Source: Endozoicomonas sp. 4G
Lineage (GTDB): Bacteria > Pseudomonadota > Gammaproteobacteria > Pseudomonadales > Endozoicomonadaceae
Direction of reading: 5' to 3'
Assembly: GCF_023822025.1 (NCBI RefSeq)
Contig: NZ_CP082909.1
Location: forward strand, 4,942,001 to 5,006,000
Length of the DNA stretch: 64,000 bases
Shown: positions 1-8,830 of the stretch, piece by piece
Layout: every line of letters begins with the position of its first letter
How positions within the stretch are numbered: position 1 is the first letter of the stretch
Program-made: the position numbers and the translations under genes
Notes under the pieces: generated by a model
The model's database searches: none
The model's input: only the letters and a program-made list of their open reading frames with translations
What the model was told of the DNA's origin: nothing

Positions 1-1
1 C

Positions 2-121
2 ACCCGCGAAAAGGATGGCACCGAAATCCGCGCGCTCCCCATGAAGTCCTCCGGACTGCTGATGGTAGGCCCACGCAGAGCGATGCCAGCCGTAAACGAT
101 TTGAAAATGAATACCATCTGA
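2..121 (+). CDS. C-terminal end of an unidentified protein (5' truncated by window)
   Basis: An open frame enters from the left edge and stops at TGA 119-121, leaving 39 residues that end in ...VNDLKMNTI. I do not recognise the fragment. It lies 51 bases upstream of the AcfC-like gene on the same strand, so the two could be co-transcribed. No signal peptide or domain can be judged from this remnant. The frame is open over only 120 bases, so its reality is likely but not certain. Confidence 0.45.
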   Translation, partial: TREKDGTEIRALPMKSSGLLMVGPRRAMPAVNDLKMNTI

Positions 122-172
122 GCAGGCATGAAAAGCCTGACTGAATAACCATTAGTTGAGTGAGAGACAAAC

Positions 173-1021
173 ATGAAAAAGCTTAAAGCATTAGCAACTT
201 CCATTGCCCTGGCTACCCTGGCAGCCTCTTCCATAGCTTCAGCCACTGTTGCTGCAACTGCCGCTACAGGCACCGCGAATGATCGCGAAGGTGTGTTCTA
301 CGACGCTGCTATTGAGCATCAGCCTGCCGATGGCGTGATCAGACTTTACGGTCCGGGTGGTCCTCACACCGCCCTGATTAAAGTGGCTGAAGCCTATGAA
401 AAGAAAACAGGTAAAAAAGTAGAGGTTATTTTCGGACCTGAAACTAAGTGGACCCATGATGCCCAGGCCAAGGCTGACATTATCTTTGGTGCCTCTGAGC
501 AGTCCATTACTGCGTACCTGGAAAACTACCACTTCATTTCCGAAAAAGATGTCCAGCCGGTTTACCTTCGTCGTGCCACCATCGCCGTTAAAGAAGGCAA
601 CCCAAAGGACATTCAAGGCTTTGATGATCTGCTAAAGCCGGGCATCAAAGTGGTTGTGACCGAAGGCAAGGGTGTCTACAACACTTCAGGCACGGGTCTC
701 TGGGAAGATATCGCAGGCCGTGAAGGCTCACTGCAAGACATCCAGAAACTGAGAAAGAACATTGTTGCTTTCGAAAAAGGCAGTGGTGCGGCCTTTAAAG
801 CCTTCGATAAAAAAGCTGACGCGTGGATTACCTGGATCGACTGGCCTCTGGCTAACTCCAGCAAAGTGGATTATGTAGAGCTGGAGAAAACCAGAACCAT
901 TTACCGGGACATGAACATCGCCGTATCTCCAAAAGCGGACCCGGCAACAGCTGACTTCGTTAAATTCCTGAACAGCAGCGAAGGGGAAAAGCTCGTCGCA
1001 ACTCTCGGCTGGACTCGCTGA
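173..1021 (+). CDS. AcfC-like periplasmic substrate-binding protein
   Basis: A 282-residue protein with a clear Sec signal peptide (MKKLKALATSIALATLAASS, cleavage near residue 24-30). The mature part begins with the LYGPGGPHTALIKVAEAYEK block seen in accessory colonization factor AcfC and related proteins of the sulfate/molybdate-type periplasmic binding fold. Later landmarks are ADIIFGASEQ, GTGLWEDIAGR and AWITWIDWP. In Vibrio cholerae AcfC belongs to a colonization locus; here no other acf gene and no ABC permease or ATPase is adjacent, so the ligand is unknown. It probably binds an oxyanion or small organic anion in the periplasm. The ATG at 173 follows a weak purine-rich stretch (GAGAGAC). 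Family assignment is good; function is inferred. Confidence 0.75.
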   Translation: MKKLKALATSIALATLAASSIASATVAATAATGTANDREGVFYDAAIEHQPADGVIRLYGPGGPHTALIKVAEAYEKKTGKKVEVIFGPETKWTHDAQAKADIIFGASEQSITAYLENYHFISEKDVQPVYLRRATIAVKEGNPKDIQGFDDLLKPGIKVVVTEGKGVYNTSGTGLWEDIAGREGSLQDIQKLRKNIVAFEKGSGAAFKAFDKKADAWITWIDWPLANSSKVDYVELEKTRTIYRDMNIAVSPKADPATADFVKFLNSSEGEKLVATLGWTR

Positions 1022-1025
1022 CAGT

Positions 1026-1063
1026 AAAAACTGGTCAGATTGATGCTGGCAAGCATCAGTCTG
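1026..1063 (-). terminator. Candidate rho-independent terminator of ptsP
   Basis: Arms 1036-1047 and 1052-1063 pair over 12 positions with one mismatch around a 4-base loop. On the minus strand five T residues (1026-1030) follow after a short gap. The right arm overlaps the last codons of ptsP. The stem could also stop + strand readthrough from the AcfC-like gene. Confidence 0.5.
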
Positions 1064-3338
1064 GCAGGCCAGAAAAACGCTTACTTTTGATACCCAGAAC
1101 CTGGCCGAGCCCCTCACGACAAAGGGCCAGCTCCAGAGTACTCCGGATCAGATGAGCGTTGTCCAGCGTCATCACATCATCAAGCATTTCCCTGGCTCTC
1201 TCCATAGTGATTTTCCTGAGCACCCATTTCACCTTAAGCAAGTTGGCCGCGCTCATGGAAAGCATGTCGAACCCCATGGCCAGAAGCAGAACAGAAGCCA
1301 CCGGATCGCCCGCCATTTCACCGCAAATAGCGACTGACCGGCCTTCTTTGTGGCAATCTTCGACAATTTTTCGAAGTGCCTGCAAAACAGCCGGATGGAA
1401 AGAATGATATAAGCCCGCCACCCTGGGGTTATTACGATCCACCGCCAGCAGGTACTGCGTAAGGTCATTGGAACCGATCGACATAAAGTCCACGCTCTGG
1501 GCCAGTTCACGAACCTGATAGACGGCAGCAGGCACTTCAATCAAAACGCCAACCGGAGGCATCACCACAGTCAGGCCCTCGGCTAACACTTCACCATGTG
1601 CCCTGTGGATAAGATACAATGCATCTTCTACTTCATGGACACTGGTTATCATGGGCAGCATGATTCGAAGATTATCCAGGCCAACACTGGCCTTTAGCAT
1701 CGCCTTGATTTGCACCAGAAATATTTCCGGATGATCCAGTGTGACCCGGATACCCCGCCAGCCAAGGAAAGGATTGTCTTCTTCAATGGGAAAATAGGAC
1801 AACGCCTTGTCACCGCCCACATCCAGCGTGCGCATGGTGACCGGCCTGGGTGCAAAAGCCTCAAGTTGCTGACGATAGATTTTTTCCTGTTCCGCTTCAC
1901 TGGGGAATCGATCCCTGAGCATAAAAGGAACTTCGGTACGATAGAGACCGACACCTTCCGCGCCACGATCCAGGGAGCGAACCGTATCCGTCATAAGACC
2001 GGTATTCACCCAAAGCGGCAACCGGTGTTCATCCACAGTGACACAGGGCAGATCGCTGATCGCTTCAAGCCCTTCACTGAATTCTTTTTCTTCTTCAACA
2101 ACGGCCTGATAGTGTTCCAGCAGTTCTTTGGAAGGCGACGCATAAACCAGGCCAAGGTTACCATCGACAATCAACTGCTTGCTGGACATCTTGTGATAGG
2201 GCAGGTCGACAGCCCCCATCACGGTAGGAATGCCCATAGCCCTGGCCAGAATGGCCGCATGGGAGTTGCTTGAGCCCCGCACGGATACAAGGCCAGCCAG
2301 CTTCTCCCGGGGAACATCCGCCAGCATACTGGCGGTCAGCTCTTCGCTGATCAAAACAGTCTGATCAGGGTAGCTTATGTTTTCATGGTCCTGTTTCTGA
2401 ATGCTGGCCAGAACCCGACGACCAAGGTCTTTTACATCAACCGCACGCTCCCGCATATAAGCGTCGTCCATTCTTTCAAAATTACGAATGTGCTCGTCTA
2501 TAACCTGCCTGAGCGCTCCCGGTGCCCAGTTCCCCTGTTTCACCCGGTTCCTGATTTCCAGCCCCAGGGCATTGTCGTCCAGCATCCGTAGATAGACATC
2601 AAACAAGGCCTGCTCTTCTGCTGGCAGATGGCCAGAGAGCTTTTCGGCTGTGGCTTTCATTTCCGAGCGAACCGACGCCAGGGCCAGATCCAGCGACTCC
2701 AGCTCTTTCTTGATGTCATGACAAATACGATCAGGAACAGCGCGCAGATAAGCCACCGGTGCAACGACAACGGCTTCACCAATGGCAACACCGGTGGCAC
2801 TGGGCGTCCCTTGAAAACGAGCTGTTTTTTGGGTATCTACCGTAACATGCAAGGAACCGGTGGCCTCAGCATGGGCGATAACACCGGCAAGCTGGGCAGA
2901 CATGGTGACCAGGAAAGCTTCTTCATGTTCGTCAAAACGACGCTGTTCTTTTTGTTGAACCACCAGTACACCCAGAGTCATCCGGTGATGAATGATGGGA
3001 ACGCCAAGAAAAGCATGAAACTTTTCCTCACCGGTTTCCTTGATGTAACGGTATTTAGGATGAGAGGAGGCCATTTTCAGGTTGATAGGCTCTTCTCTGA
3101 GACCCACCTGGCCGATCAGACCTTCAGACTGGGATAAACAGGCGACACCGACAGCCTTTTTATTCAGGCCTTCTGTCGCCATAAGCGTATAGACAGATTG
3201 TTCAGCATCGTAGAGATAAACAGAACAGACTTCAGTGGCCATAGCCTGCCGAACCCGCTGCACAATGATGTCCAGCGCCATCCTCAAATCCGAAGCGGCA
3301 CTGACTTCCTGTACAATTGTACGCAAGGTGTTCAGCAT
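1056..3338 (-). CDS. ptsP: PEP-protein phosphotransferase with GAF domain (EI-Ntr)
   Basis: A 760-residue enzyme that transfers phosphate from phosphoenolpyruvate to the nitrogen-branch HPr (NPr). Domain order: GAF sensor (about 1-155), EI N-terminal helical domain (about 170-300), swivelling phosphohistidine domain with the phosphorylated His360 in SSNSHAAILARAMGIP, and the PEP-binding TIM-barrel (about 430-720) with GVGLYRTEVPFM, GSNDLTQYLLAVDR and ICGEMAGDP. Length matches the family. It acts in the cytoplasm as first enzyme of PTS-Ntr, which tunes potassium transport, nitrogen-related sigma-54 functions and often virulence. It lies about 100 bases downstream of rppH on the same strand, the usual gammaproteobacterial order, so the two are probably an operon. 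Start is the ATG whose complement is 3336-3338. Confidence 0.95.
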   Translation of the reverse strand: MLNTLRTIVQEVSAASDLRMALDIIVQRVRQAMATEVCSVYLYDAEQSVYTLMATEGLNKKAVGVACLSQSEGLIGQVGLREEPINLKMASSHPKYRYIKETGEEKFHAFLGVPIIHHRMTLGVLVVQQKEQRRFDEHEEAFLVTMSAQLAGVIAHAEATGSLHVTVDTQKTARFQGTPSATGVAIGEAVVVAPVAYLRAVPDRICHDIKKELESLDLALASVRSEMKATAEKLSGHLPAEEQALFDVYLRMLDDNALGLEIRNRVKQGNWAPGALRQVIDEHIRNFERMDDAYMRERAVDVKDLGRRVLASIQKQDHENISYPDQTVLISEELTASMLADVPREKLAGLVSVRGSSNSHAAILARAMGIPTVMGAVDLPYHKMSSKQLIVDGNLGLVYASPSKELLEHYQAVVEEEKEFSEGLEAISDLPCVTVDEHRLPLWVNTGLMTDTVRSLDRGAEGVGLYRTEVPFMLRDRFPSEAEQEKIYRQQLEAFAPRPVTMRTLDVGGDKALSYFPIEEDNPFLGWRGIRVTLDHPEIFLVQIKAMLKASVGLDNLRIMLPMITSVHEVEDALYLIHRAHGEVLAEGLTVVMPPVGVLIEVPAAVYQVRELAQSVDFMSIGSNDLTQYLLAVDRNNPRVAGLYHSFHPAVLQALRKIVEDCHKEGRSVAICGEMAGDPVASVLLLAMGFDMLSMSAANLLKVKWVLRKITMERAREMLDDVMTLDNAHLIRSTLELALCREGLGQVLGIKSKRFSGLPD

Positions 3339-3440
3339 GGTGACTTAATCCAGTCTGATTATCTGTCTCCTGTATCTGCTATCCCAGGAATAACAGACGC
3401 CCGATTCTGTTGTTTGCCATGAAATGTCAAAGATCGCACT

Positions 3441-3947
3441 TCACTGCCTATTGTCTGAGCCTTTGTTACCTTGCAGTTGTCCTATCCGGGGAGCCAGCTC
3501 ACGCAAAGCACGGCGGTAGACCTCCCTTTTGAATGAAACGACCTGCCCCAACGGATACCAGTAACTGACCCATCGCCAGCCATCAAACTCCGGTGATCCG
3601 GTATGATCCACACTAATCCGATCATCACCGCTCAGCAGCTCCAACAGAAACCATTTCTGTTTCTGTCCAATGCAAAGCGGGTACTGATCTCTACGAACCA
3701 GCCTTCTGGGCAGGCGATAACGCAGCCAGCCACGAGTGCAATCCAGAACTTTGACGTCTTGGGGCTGAAGCCCAACTTCTTCGTACAGCTCGCGATACAT
3801 GGCCTGTTCGGGGGTTTCATCATCGTTTATGCCCCCCTGGGGAAACTGCCATGCTTCCTGTCTGATTCGCCTGGCCCACAGGACCTGTCCGTGACGATTA
3901 GCGAGGATTATGCCCACATTGGGCCTGAATCCATCTGTATCAATCAC
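3441..3947 (-). CDS. rppH: RNA pyrophosphohydrolase (Nudix)
   Basis: A 168-residue Nudix hydrolase that removes pyrophosphate from 5'-triphosphorylated mRNA and so triggers RNase E decay. The N-terminus ([15 protein letters not shown]) is the family signature. The Nudix box spans residues 38-60 (GG, then REL-EE-VGL), with the metal-binding glutamates intact. The start is GTG at 3945-3947. The gene precedes ptsP on the same strand, a conserved pairing. The upstream 350 bases hold an inverted-repeat element that could influence transcription. Confidence 0.93.
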   Translation of the reverse strand: MIDTDGFRPNVGIILANRHGQVLWARRIRQEAWQFPQGGINDDETPEQAMYRELYEEVGLQPQDVKVLDCTRGWLRYRLPRRLVRRDQYPLCIGQKQKWFLLELLSGDDRISVDHTGSPEFDGWRWVSYWYPLGQVVSFKREVYRRALRELAPRIGQLQGNKGSDNRQ

Positions 3948-4012
3948 TTAAGCGACTACCTTAAACTCTTTCTTATCCGGCATTGTTTCATAAACCACTG
4001 CACAACAGCAAT

Positions 4013-4178
4013 CTAGGAGCCTGACCGAGAATAGCTGCCCTACTGCGGCGACAGCAAATTGGTCTAAAAATCCGCTTTTGTTCGTCAAATAGCTAGCTAT
4101 TCTCCTCACAAAACCGAATTTTTATCCTCAATTTTCTGCCGTCCTCGCTACGGGCGCCATTCTCGGTCAGGCTCCTAG
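4013..4178. repeat. MITE-like element with 23-bp terminal inverted repeats
   Basis: The segment is bounded by nearly perfect inverted arms, 4013-4035 and 4156-4178, starting CTAGGAGCCTGACCGAGAAT on the left; one mismatch separates the arms. The 120-base interior has no open frame. It sits in the 350-base gap between divergent rppH and the HAD phosphatase gene. A similar 14-base start (TAGGAGCCCGACCG) occurs at about 44483, and TAGGAGCC recurs at the last eight bases of the window, suggesting a dispersed family. The rest of the gap (4179-4299) holds only the leader of the next gene. Confidence 0.65.
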
Positions 4179-4299
4179 AGCTCAGCAATCAGGATGCCAC
4201 TTTTGCTTTCCTGAAAAAAATCATCAACAATCTTTAGGAAGATTTTCATAGTACAATCCCCCCTTCATTTTTCAGAAGTGCAATCTGACAGGAGTATTT

Positions 4300-4956
4300 G
4301 TGGCTCTGGCAATTTTTGATCTTGATAACACCCTGATAGCCGGTGACAGCGACTATCTATGGGGACAGTTCATGGCTAATGAAGGTCTGGTGGATGCTGC
4401 CCACTTTCATGCCGGCAATGATCGTTTCTATCAACAGTACGAAGCGGGCACGCTGGTTCTTAGTGAATACCTGGACTTTTGTCTTGAGCCACTGACCCGC
4501 TACACTCTGGACGAACTTAAAACCTGGCACGACCAATTCATGGAGCAAAGCATTCGCCCCATCATGCTGGAAAAAGCGGTGAACCTCCTGAAAAAGCACC
4601 GGGAACAGGGTGATCACCTGATGATCATCACCGCCACCAGCCGATTTGTTACCGAGCCTATTGCCAGAGCATTTGATGTCGACACGCTGCTGGCCATAGA
4701 ACTTGAGATTGAAGATAACCGCTACACCGGAAAAGTGGTCGGCACGCCGACGTTTCAGGAAGGCAAGGTGATCCGCCTTAAGCAATGGTTGCAGGAAAAC
4801 CCGGAATACTCTCTGGAAGGCAGCCACTTCTATAGTGATTCAAAAAATGACCTGCCTCTGCTGGGTCAGGTAGATCACTCTTTCGCTGTTGATTCTGACC
4901 CTGAGTTGACCGCGGTGGCTACTGAGAAAGGATGGCCTGTGATCAGCCTCAGGTAA
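4300..4956 (+). CDS. HAD-IB family phosphatase
   Basis: A 218-residue haloacid dehalogenase-superfamily phosphatase of subclass IB (SerB-like). Motif I is FDLDNTLIAGDSD at the N-terminus with the nucleophilic Asp, motif II is the T of IITATS, and motif III is FYSDSKNDLPLL. The start is GTG at 4300, well supported by AGGAG at 4290-4294 with good spacing. The substrate is unknown; relatives act on phosphoserine or histidinol phosphate. A gene of this kind beside rppH-ptsP is common in gammaproteobacteria. Confidence 0.85.
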   Translation: MALAIFDLDNTLIAGDSDYLWGQFMANEGLVDAAHFHAGNDRFYQQYEAGTLVLSEYLDFCLEPLTRYTLDELKTWHDQFMEQSIRPIMLEKAVNLLKKHREQGDHLMIITATSRFVTEPIARAFDVDTLLAIELEIEDNRYTGKVVGTPTFQEGKVIRLKQWLQENPEYSLEGSHFYSDSKNDLPLLGQVDHSFAVDSDPELTAVATEKGWPVISLR

Positions 4957-5101
4957 ATTTGATTTATTTCTTCAGAACAGTCCGTTTCTGTGCTTTATTT
5001 AGGGGGCGTCGGCAGCTTGACCAAGCCATTGCTGATACCTCCACAAGAGTAAGTCCCTTACCCGGACTCTGCTCACAATCATTAAAACAAGCGGAGAGAC
5101 G

Positions 5102-5848
5102 ATGGACAGATCCCACTTCTACGCCTTGATGGAAGGTGAAGGTAAACTGGACTACGAAGTTTATCTCAACACGCCACAGATTCTTAAAGCCCAGAAACCG
5201 ATGGCTGATCTTTGCAATAAAGATGAACTGATGTTCCAGGTCGTTCATCAGGTCGAAGAACTCTGGATGAAACTGATCGGCTACACCCTTCTGGACATTG
5301 ATGATTACCTTCAGGAAACCAATACCCATCGCGTCATTACCCTGTTCCAGAGAGTACATCGAACACTGACTATGATGACCAGCCAGCTGCAACTGCTGGA
5401 AAGCATGTCACCAAAAGAGTATCAGGAGATCCGGCTGCAACTGGGTAATGGCAGTGGCCAGGAATCCCCCGGATTCAGAACGCTATTGAAAATGCCTCCT
5501 TTCCTCTGGGAGAGTTATAAAACCCATTATCTGGATCAAAAAGGGCTGACGGTAGAAAAAATCTATAACTCACAATACCGTCACTGCGACGCCTATGTGG
5601 TGGCAGAAGCGCTCACCGAGTTCGATGAACAGTTTCAGTTTTTCCGTATTCACCACCTTAAACTGATCTACAGAACCATTGGCATTGGCGCTAAATCCTT
5701 AAAAGGCCGCTCTGTAGAGTTGCTGCAAAAAGGCATTCAACACCGGTTCTTCCCCGAGCTCTGGGATATCCGTGGTGCAATGACCGATGCCTGGGGCGGG
5801 GAGTATGGCGTAAAAAGGGATAAACTCAACAACGAAAATGGCTCATGA
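5102..5848 (+). CDS. Tryptophan 2,3-dioxygenase family protein (atypical)
   Basis: A 248-residue cytoplasmic haem enzyme of the tryptophan 2,3-dioxygenase family, expected to open the indole ring of L-tryptophan to N-formylkynurenine. The catalytic-histidine block DELMFQVVHQVEELWMKL near residue 40-57 and the haem-ligand region FRIHHLKLIYRTIG are clear. Two motifs differ from the standard enzyme: the substrate-loop motif reads GNGSGQESPGFR rather than SGFQS..YR, and the usual GTGGSSG loop is replaced by a K/S-rich stretch. It therefore belongs to a divergent subgroup and substrate identity is not certain. It overlaps the next gene by 4 bases (ATGA), so the two are translationally coupled. Confidence 0.82.
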   Translation: MDRSHFYALMEGEGKLDYEVYLNTPQILKAQKPMADLCNKDELMFQVVHQVEELWMKLIGYTLLDIDDYLQETNTHRVITLFQRVHRTLTMMTSQLQLLESMSPKEYQEIRLQLGNGSGQESPGFRTLLKMPPFLWESYKTHYLDQKGLTVEKIYNSQYRHCDAYVVAEALTEFDEQFQFFRIHHLKLIYRTIGIGAKSLKGRSVELLQKGIQHRFFPELWDIRGAMTDAWGGEYGVKRDKLNNENGS

Positions 5849-6966
5849 CCACTGATATTCAAGAACGGTTTTATCAACCGGAACAGGGTGTCTACCTTCT
5901 GAACCACTCGGTTGGTTGTCTGCCCAGAAGTGCCAGCGACGCCTTTGTGAATCATTTTCTGGAACCCTGGAAACAGCAAGGCAGCAATGCATGGGGACAA
6001 TGGCTCGACAACCTGACCCGGTTCAATGGGGCTCTGGCCAATCTGCTGAACGGTGAAACCCAACAGTTTTGCCCACAGACCAACCTGTCCAGCGCTCTGA
6101 CAAAAATAGTGGGGTCGCTGCCACTGCCACCTGCTGGCCATCATATTCTGCTGTCAGAGCGAGACTTCCCTTCGATGGGATTTGTGATCCAGACCCTGTG
6201 TCAACGTTTTGGACTCAAGCCCCGTTTCATACCTCACGAAGCTGACCTTACGGACTTGAACTGCTGGGATGACATGCTGTCCGACGATACTTGGCTGGCT
6301 TTTATCACTCACGTTCAGTCCAATGACAGCCTGCGTTTGCCCGTTGCTGAAATCACAGAACTGACCCACAGGAAATCGGTTATTTCTGTTGTCGATATCG
6401 CCCAGTCAGCTGGCGTGGTTCCTATTGACCTCAAAACCTGGCAGGCCGACTTTGTGATCGGTTCCAGTGTTAAATGGCTGTGCGGTGGCCCCGGCAGTGG
6501 CTATCTCTGGGCCAGTGATCACATCATCGAACATTGTCAGCCCATGGATGTCGGCTGGTTCTCTCATCAGAACCCTATGGAGTTTGATATTCATCACTTT
6601 GACTATGGGGAGGATGCAGGGCGCTTTGCTGGCGGAACCCCGTCCATTATGCCCTTTACCGTCTCGGCAGAGAGTATCCGAACCCTGGACGGTATCGGTA
6701 CGGAAGCGATTTTTCAGCATAACCAGAAGCTGATTAATCGTATTATCGCCCAGATTCGCCAGGGAGAGATTCGCTCACCATTGCAGGAAGATCGTCGGGG
6801 AGGCACCCTGGCTATCTCATTTAAAAATAACCAGAAAGCCATGGCCGCTATGAATAACGCCAGCATAGTCTGCGATCAACGATCTGAAGGCCTGCGTTTT
6901 TCACCTCATATCTACAATACGGAAGAAGACGCAGACCAGCTGGTTGAAGTCATTAACCGGCTCTGA
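5845..6966 (+). CDS. Class V aminotransferase-fold PLP enzyme, kynureninase-like
   Basis: A 373-residue fold-type I PLP enzyme. The N-terminal YLLNHSVGCLP resembles the kynureninase opening, DIAQSAG carries the Asp that contacts PLP, and SSVKWLCGGPGSGYLW holds the PLP-binding lysine. Position right after a tryptophan dioxygenase, with ATGA overlap, suggests that it cleaves kynurenine or formylkynurenine to (formyl)anthranilate plus alanine; this is inference, since class V enzymes also include desulfurases and transaminases. No kynurenine formamidase is nearby. The stop lies directly against the stop of convergent rlmI with no gap. Confidence 0.75.
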   Translation: MTTDIQERFYQPEQGVYLLNHSVGCLPRSASDAFVNHFLEPWKQQGSNAWGQWLDNLTRFNGALANLLNGETQQFCPQTNLSSALTKIVGSLPLPPAGHHILLSERDFPSMGFVIQTLCQRFGLKPRFIPHEADLTDLNCWDDMLSDDTWLAFITHVQSNDSLRLPVAEITELTHRKSVISVVDIAQSAGVVPIDLKTWQADFVIGSSVKWLCGGPGSGYLWASDHIIEHCQPMDVGWFSHQNPMEFDIHHFDYGEDAGRFAGGTPSIMPFTVSAESIRTLDGIGTEAIFQHNQKLINRIIAQIRQGEIRSPLQEDRRGGTLAISFKNNQKAMAAMNNASIVCDQRSEGLRFSPHIYNTEEDADQLVEVINRL

Positions 6967-8160
6967 TCAGGCCCGGGTCACCCGGGCAATGATCGCCTTG
7001 ATGTATTCGGTCTCCGGTATGGCAGGCAGAACAGGATGATCGGGACCCTGATGGCCTTGCTCGATAATTTGCAAATTACGATCAATATGGCGACTGCCCG
7101 CCCTGAGGGCATCGAACAGTGACTCTTTCTGAAGATGCATGGAGCAGGAACAGGACACCAGAATGCCATCCTTTTCCAACAACCTCATGGCCAGCTCGTT
7201 AATGCGGCGATAGGCCTGCTCACCGGCTTTGGTATCCTTGCGTTTCTTGATAAAGGCCGGTGGGTCAACAATCACCACATCGAACTTTTCCCCTTCATCC
7301 CTCAAGGCTTTCAGAGCCGTGAAAGCATCACCCTGGATAGACGCTACACGATCGGCAAGACCGTTAAGCCCGGCATTTTCATGAACCAGGTCTACCGCCT
7401 GTTCAGAAGCATCAACACAGGTTACATGGCTGGCGCCAAAAGCCGCACACTGAACACCCCAGCCACCGACATAACTGAACACATCGAGTACTTTCTTACC
7501 ACTGACGTAGTGACGCAGACGTTCCCGGTTCAGGCGATGGTCGTAGAACCAGCCCGTTTTCTGGCCTTTCATAACCGGGGCCAGAAATTTCACACCGTTC
7601 TCTTCCAGTGCTACTTTTTCCGGCACTTCGCCATAAGCAACTTCTACATACTCAGGCAGTTTTTCCAGCTGTCGACCGGTTCCGTCATTTTTCAAAAGAA
7701 TGCCTGAGGGCTTGAGCACCTTGACCAGGGCATCAACAATATCGCCCTTCACCGCTTCCATACCGGCGGTGGACATCTGGGCAACAACAACATCGCCGAA
7801 ACGATCCACCACCAGTCCCGGCAAACCATCACTGTCGCCAAAGACCAGACGGTAGAAGGGTTTGTGAAATACTCTCTCCCTCAGGCTCAGGGCCACCTGA
7901 AGACGATGCACCAGCAGTGAACGATCCAGAACATATTTGCTGTCTCGACTGACCAGACGGGCACAAATCAGGCTATTCGGGTTTATATAGCCTGTCCCCA
8001 GGGGTTTGCCTTCAGCACTTTCGATATTGATCAGCTCCCCTGTTTCAAAGTTTCTCAGGGGAGAACTCTGGGTATCGACTTCATTACTGTAGATCCAGAG
8101 ATGACCCGCTTTTAATCGACGATCAGCCCGGTTCTTCAGGCGGAGAGTTTTTAACGTCAT
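6967..8160 (-). CDS. rlmI: 23S rRNA (cytosine1962-C5)-methyltransferase
   Basis: A 397-residue class I SAM-dependent methyltransferase. An N-terminal PUA RNA-binding domain (about 1-75, with HLWIYSNEVD) is followed by the EEHEE-like linker and the Rossmann catalytic domain: SAM motif VLDVFSYVGGWGVQCA near residue 225, DVVIVDPPAFIKKRK, and the cysteine motif VSCSCSMHL. Size matches E. coli RlmI (396 residues). It modifies C1962 of 23S rRNA. It is convergent with the kynureninase-like gene. Confidence 0.9.
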   Translation of the reverse strand: MTLKTLRLKNRADRRLKAGHLWIYSNEVDTQSSPLRNFETGELINIESAEGKPLGTGYINPNSLICARLVSRDSKYVLDRSLLVHRLQVALSLRERVFHKPFYRLVFGDSDGLPGLVVDRFGDVVVAQMSTAGMEAVKGDIVDALVKVLKPSGILLKNDGTGRQLEKLPEYVEVAYGEVPEKVALEENGVKFLAPVMKGQKTGWFYDHRLNRERLRHYVSGKKVLDVFSYVGGWGVQCAAFGASHVTCVDASEQAVDLVHENAGLNGLADRVASIQGDAFTALKALRDEGEKFDVVIVDPPAFIKKRKDTKAGEQAYRRINELAMRLLEKDGILVSCSCSMHLQKESLFDALRAGSRHIDRNLQIIEQGHQGPDHPVLPAIPETEYIKAIIARVTRA

Positions 8161-8499
8161 GGAGTTACTACCAGGGCGGCAAGAGGGTAAACAGGAAGGG
8201 AGGATTATAAAGGTTCAGAGCACTTCGGTCATTGCGGGATATTTATCACTTTTTGCCGACAGTTGTCAGGAGGTGAACCGCCACCTCGTTTCCTAATCTG
8301 AAAAAAAGACACTCCTAATAAGTGTTTCCCCCTGCAAAAGCATTGAAAAATCGAAAAAACACTCTGGTAAGTCGAAAAAAATCAGCAGACATACGAATTG
8401 GTTAAAAGATAATCAGACTTTATTCTCAACCTATTAACGGGTTGCCTGGAGCCTGACGCGGCAGAAGTCGTCCGGCAGACTCCCGTAGGAGTGATGACT
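8161..8499. other. Intergenic region, 339 bases, no gene seen
   Basis: This gap lies between rlmI (minus strand) and a small plus-strand gene, so it holds both upstream regions. A short inverted repeat (ACACT...AGTGT, about 8309-8325) is visible but has no clear role. I see no convincing RNA gene or open frame. Confidence 0.5.
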
Positions 8500-8820
8500 A
8501 TGAGAGCACAGCTTCAAGAAAGCCTGGCTGAAATGCTTCTGGGTTTTAATGATCTGGACGATCTTGAGCAGATAAAGTCTCTGGTAGACTCTGCCAACAA
8601 GGGATCGGCTTCCGGTGCCAACCACTTTGTCGAGCATTCCGGTCAGGCTGTTCAGCCACACGACCTGAAAAATTTCCTTCGCATCTATCCGATGGCGCAG
8701 GCCATGGTCGCCATGGTTCGCCATTACGAACTTAACAAAGAGACGGATACTCTCAAGGTCGTTCTCGAATCCCTGCTGGAAGATCTGGAAGAAAGAGAAG
8801 CCAACGAGACACTTCACTGA
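8500..8820 (+). CDS. Small acidic helical protein of unknown function
   Basis: A 106-residue protein from ATG 8500, chosen because AGGAG at 8487-8491 sits 8 bases upstream; earlier GTG/ATG codons at 8491 and 8494 overlap or crowd that site. The sequence is rich in Leu, Glu and Asp (MRAQLQESLAEMLLGF...; LESLLEDLEEREAN at the end), predicted almost entirely helical with an amphipathic C-terminus. It has no signal peptide, membrane segment or motif I recognise. It is followed immediately by the 19-bp repeat tract. Confidence 0.6.
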   Translation: MRAQLQESLAEMLLGFNDLDDLEQIKSLVDSANKGSASGANHFVEHSGQAVQPHDLKNFLRIYPMAQAMVAMVRHYELNKETDTLKVVLESLLEDLEEREANETLH

Positions 8821-8830
8821 AACAGGCTTG

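Noticed and set aside
1710-2273. 187-codon frame opposite ptsP
   Set aside because: It lies wholly within the PEP-binding domain code of ptsP and has no domain or RBS.
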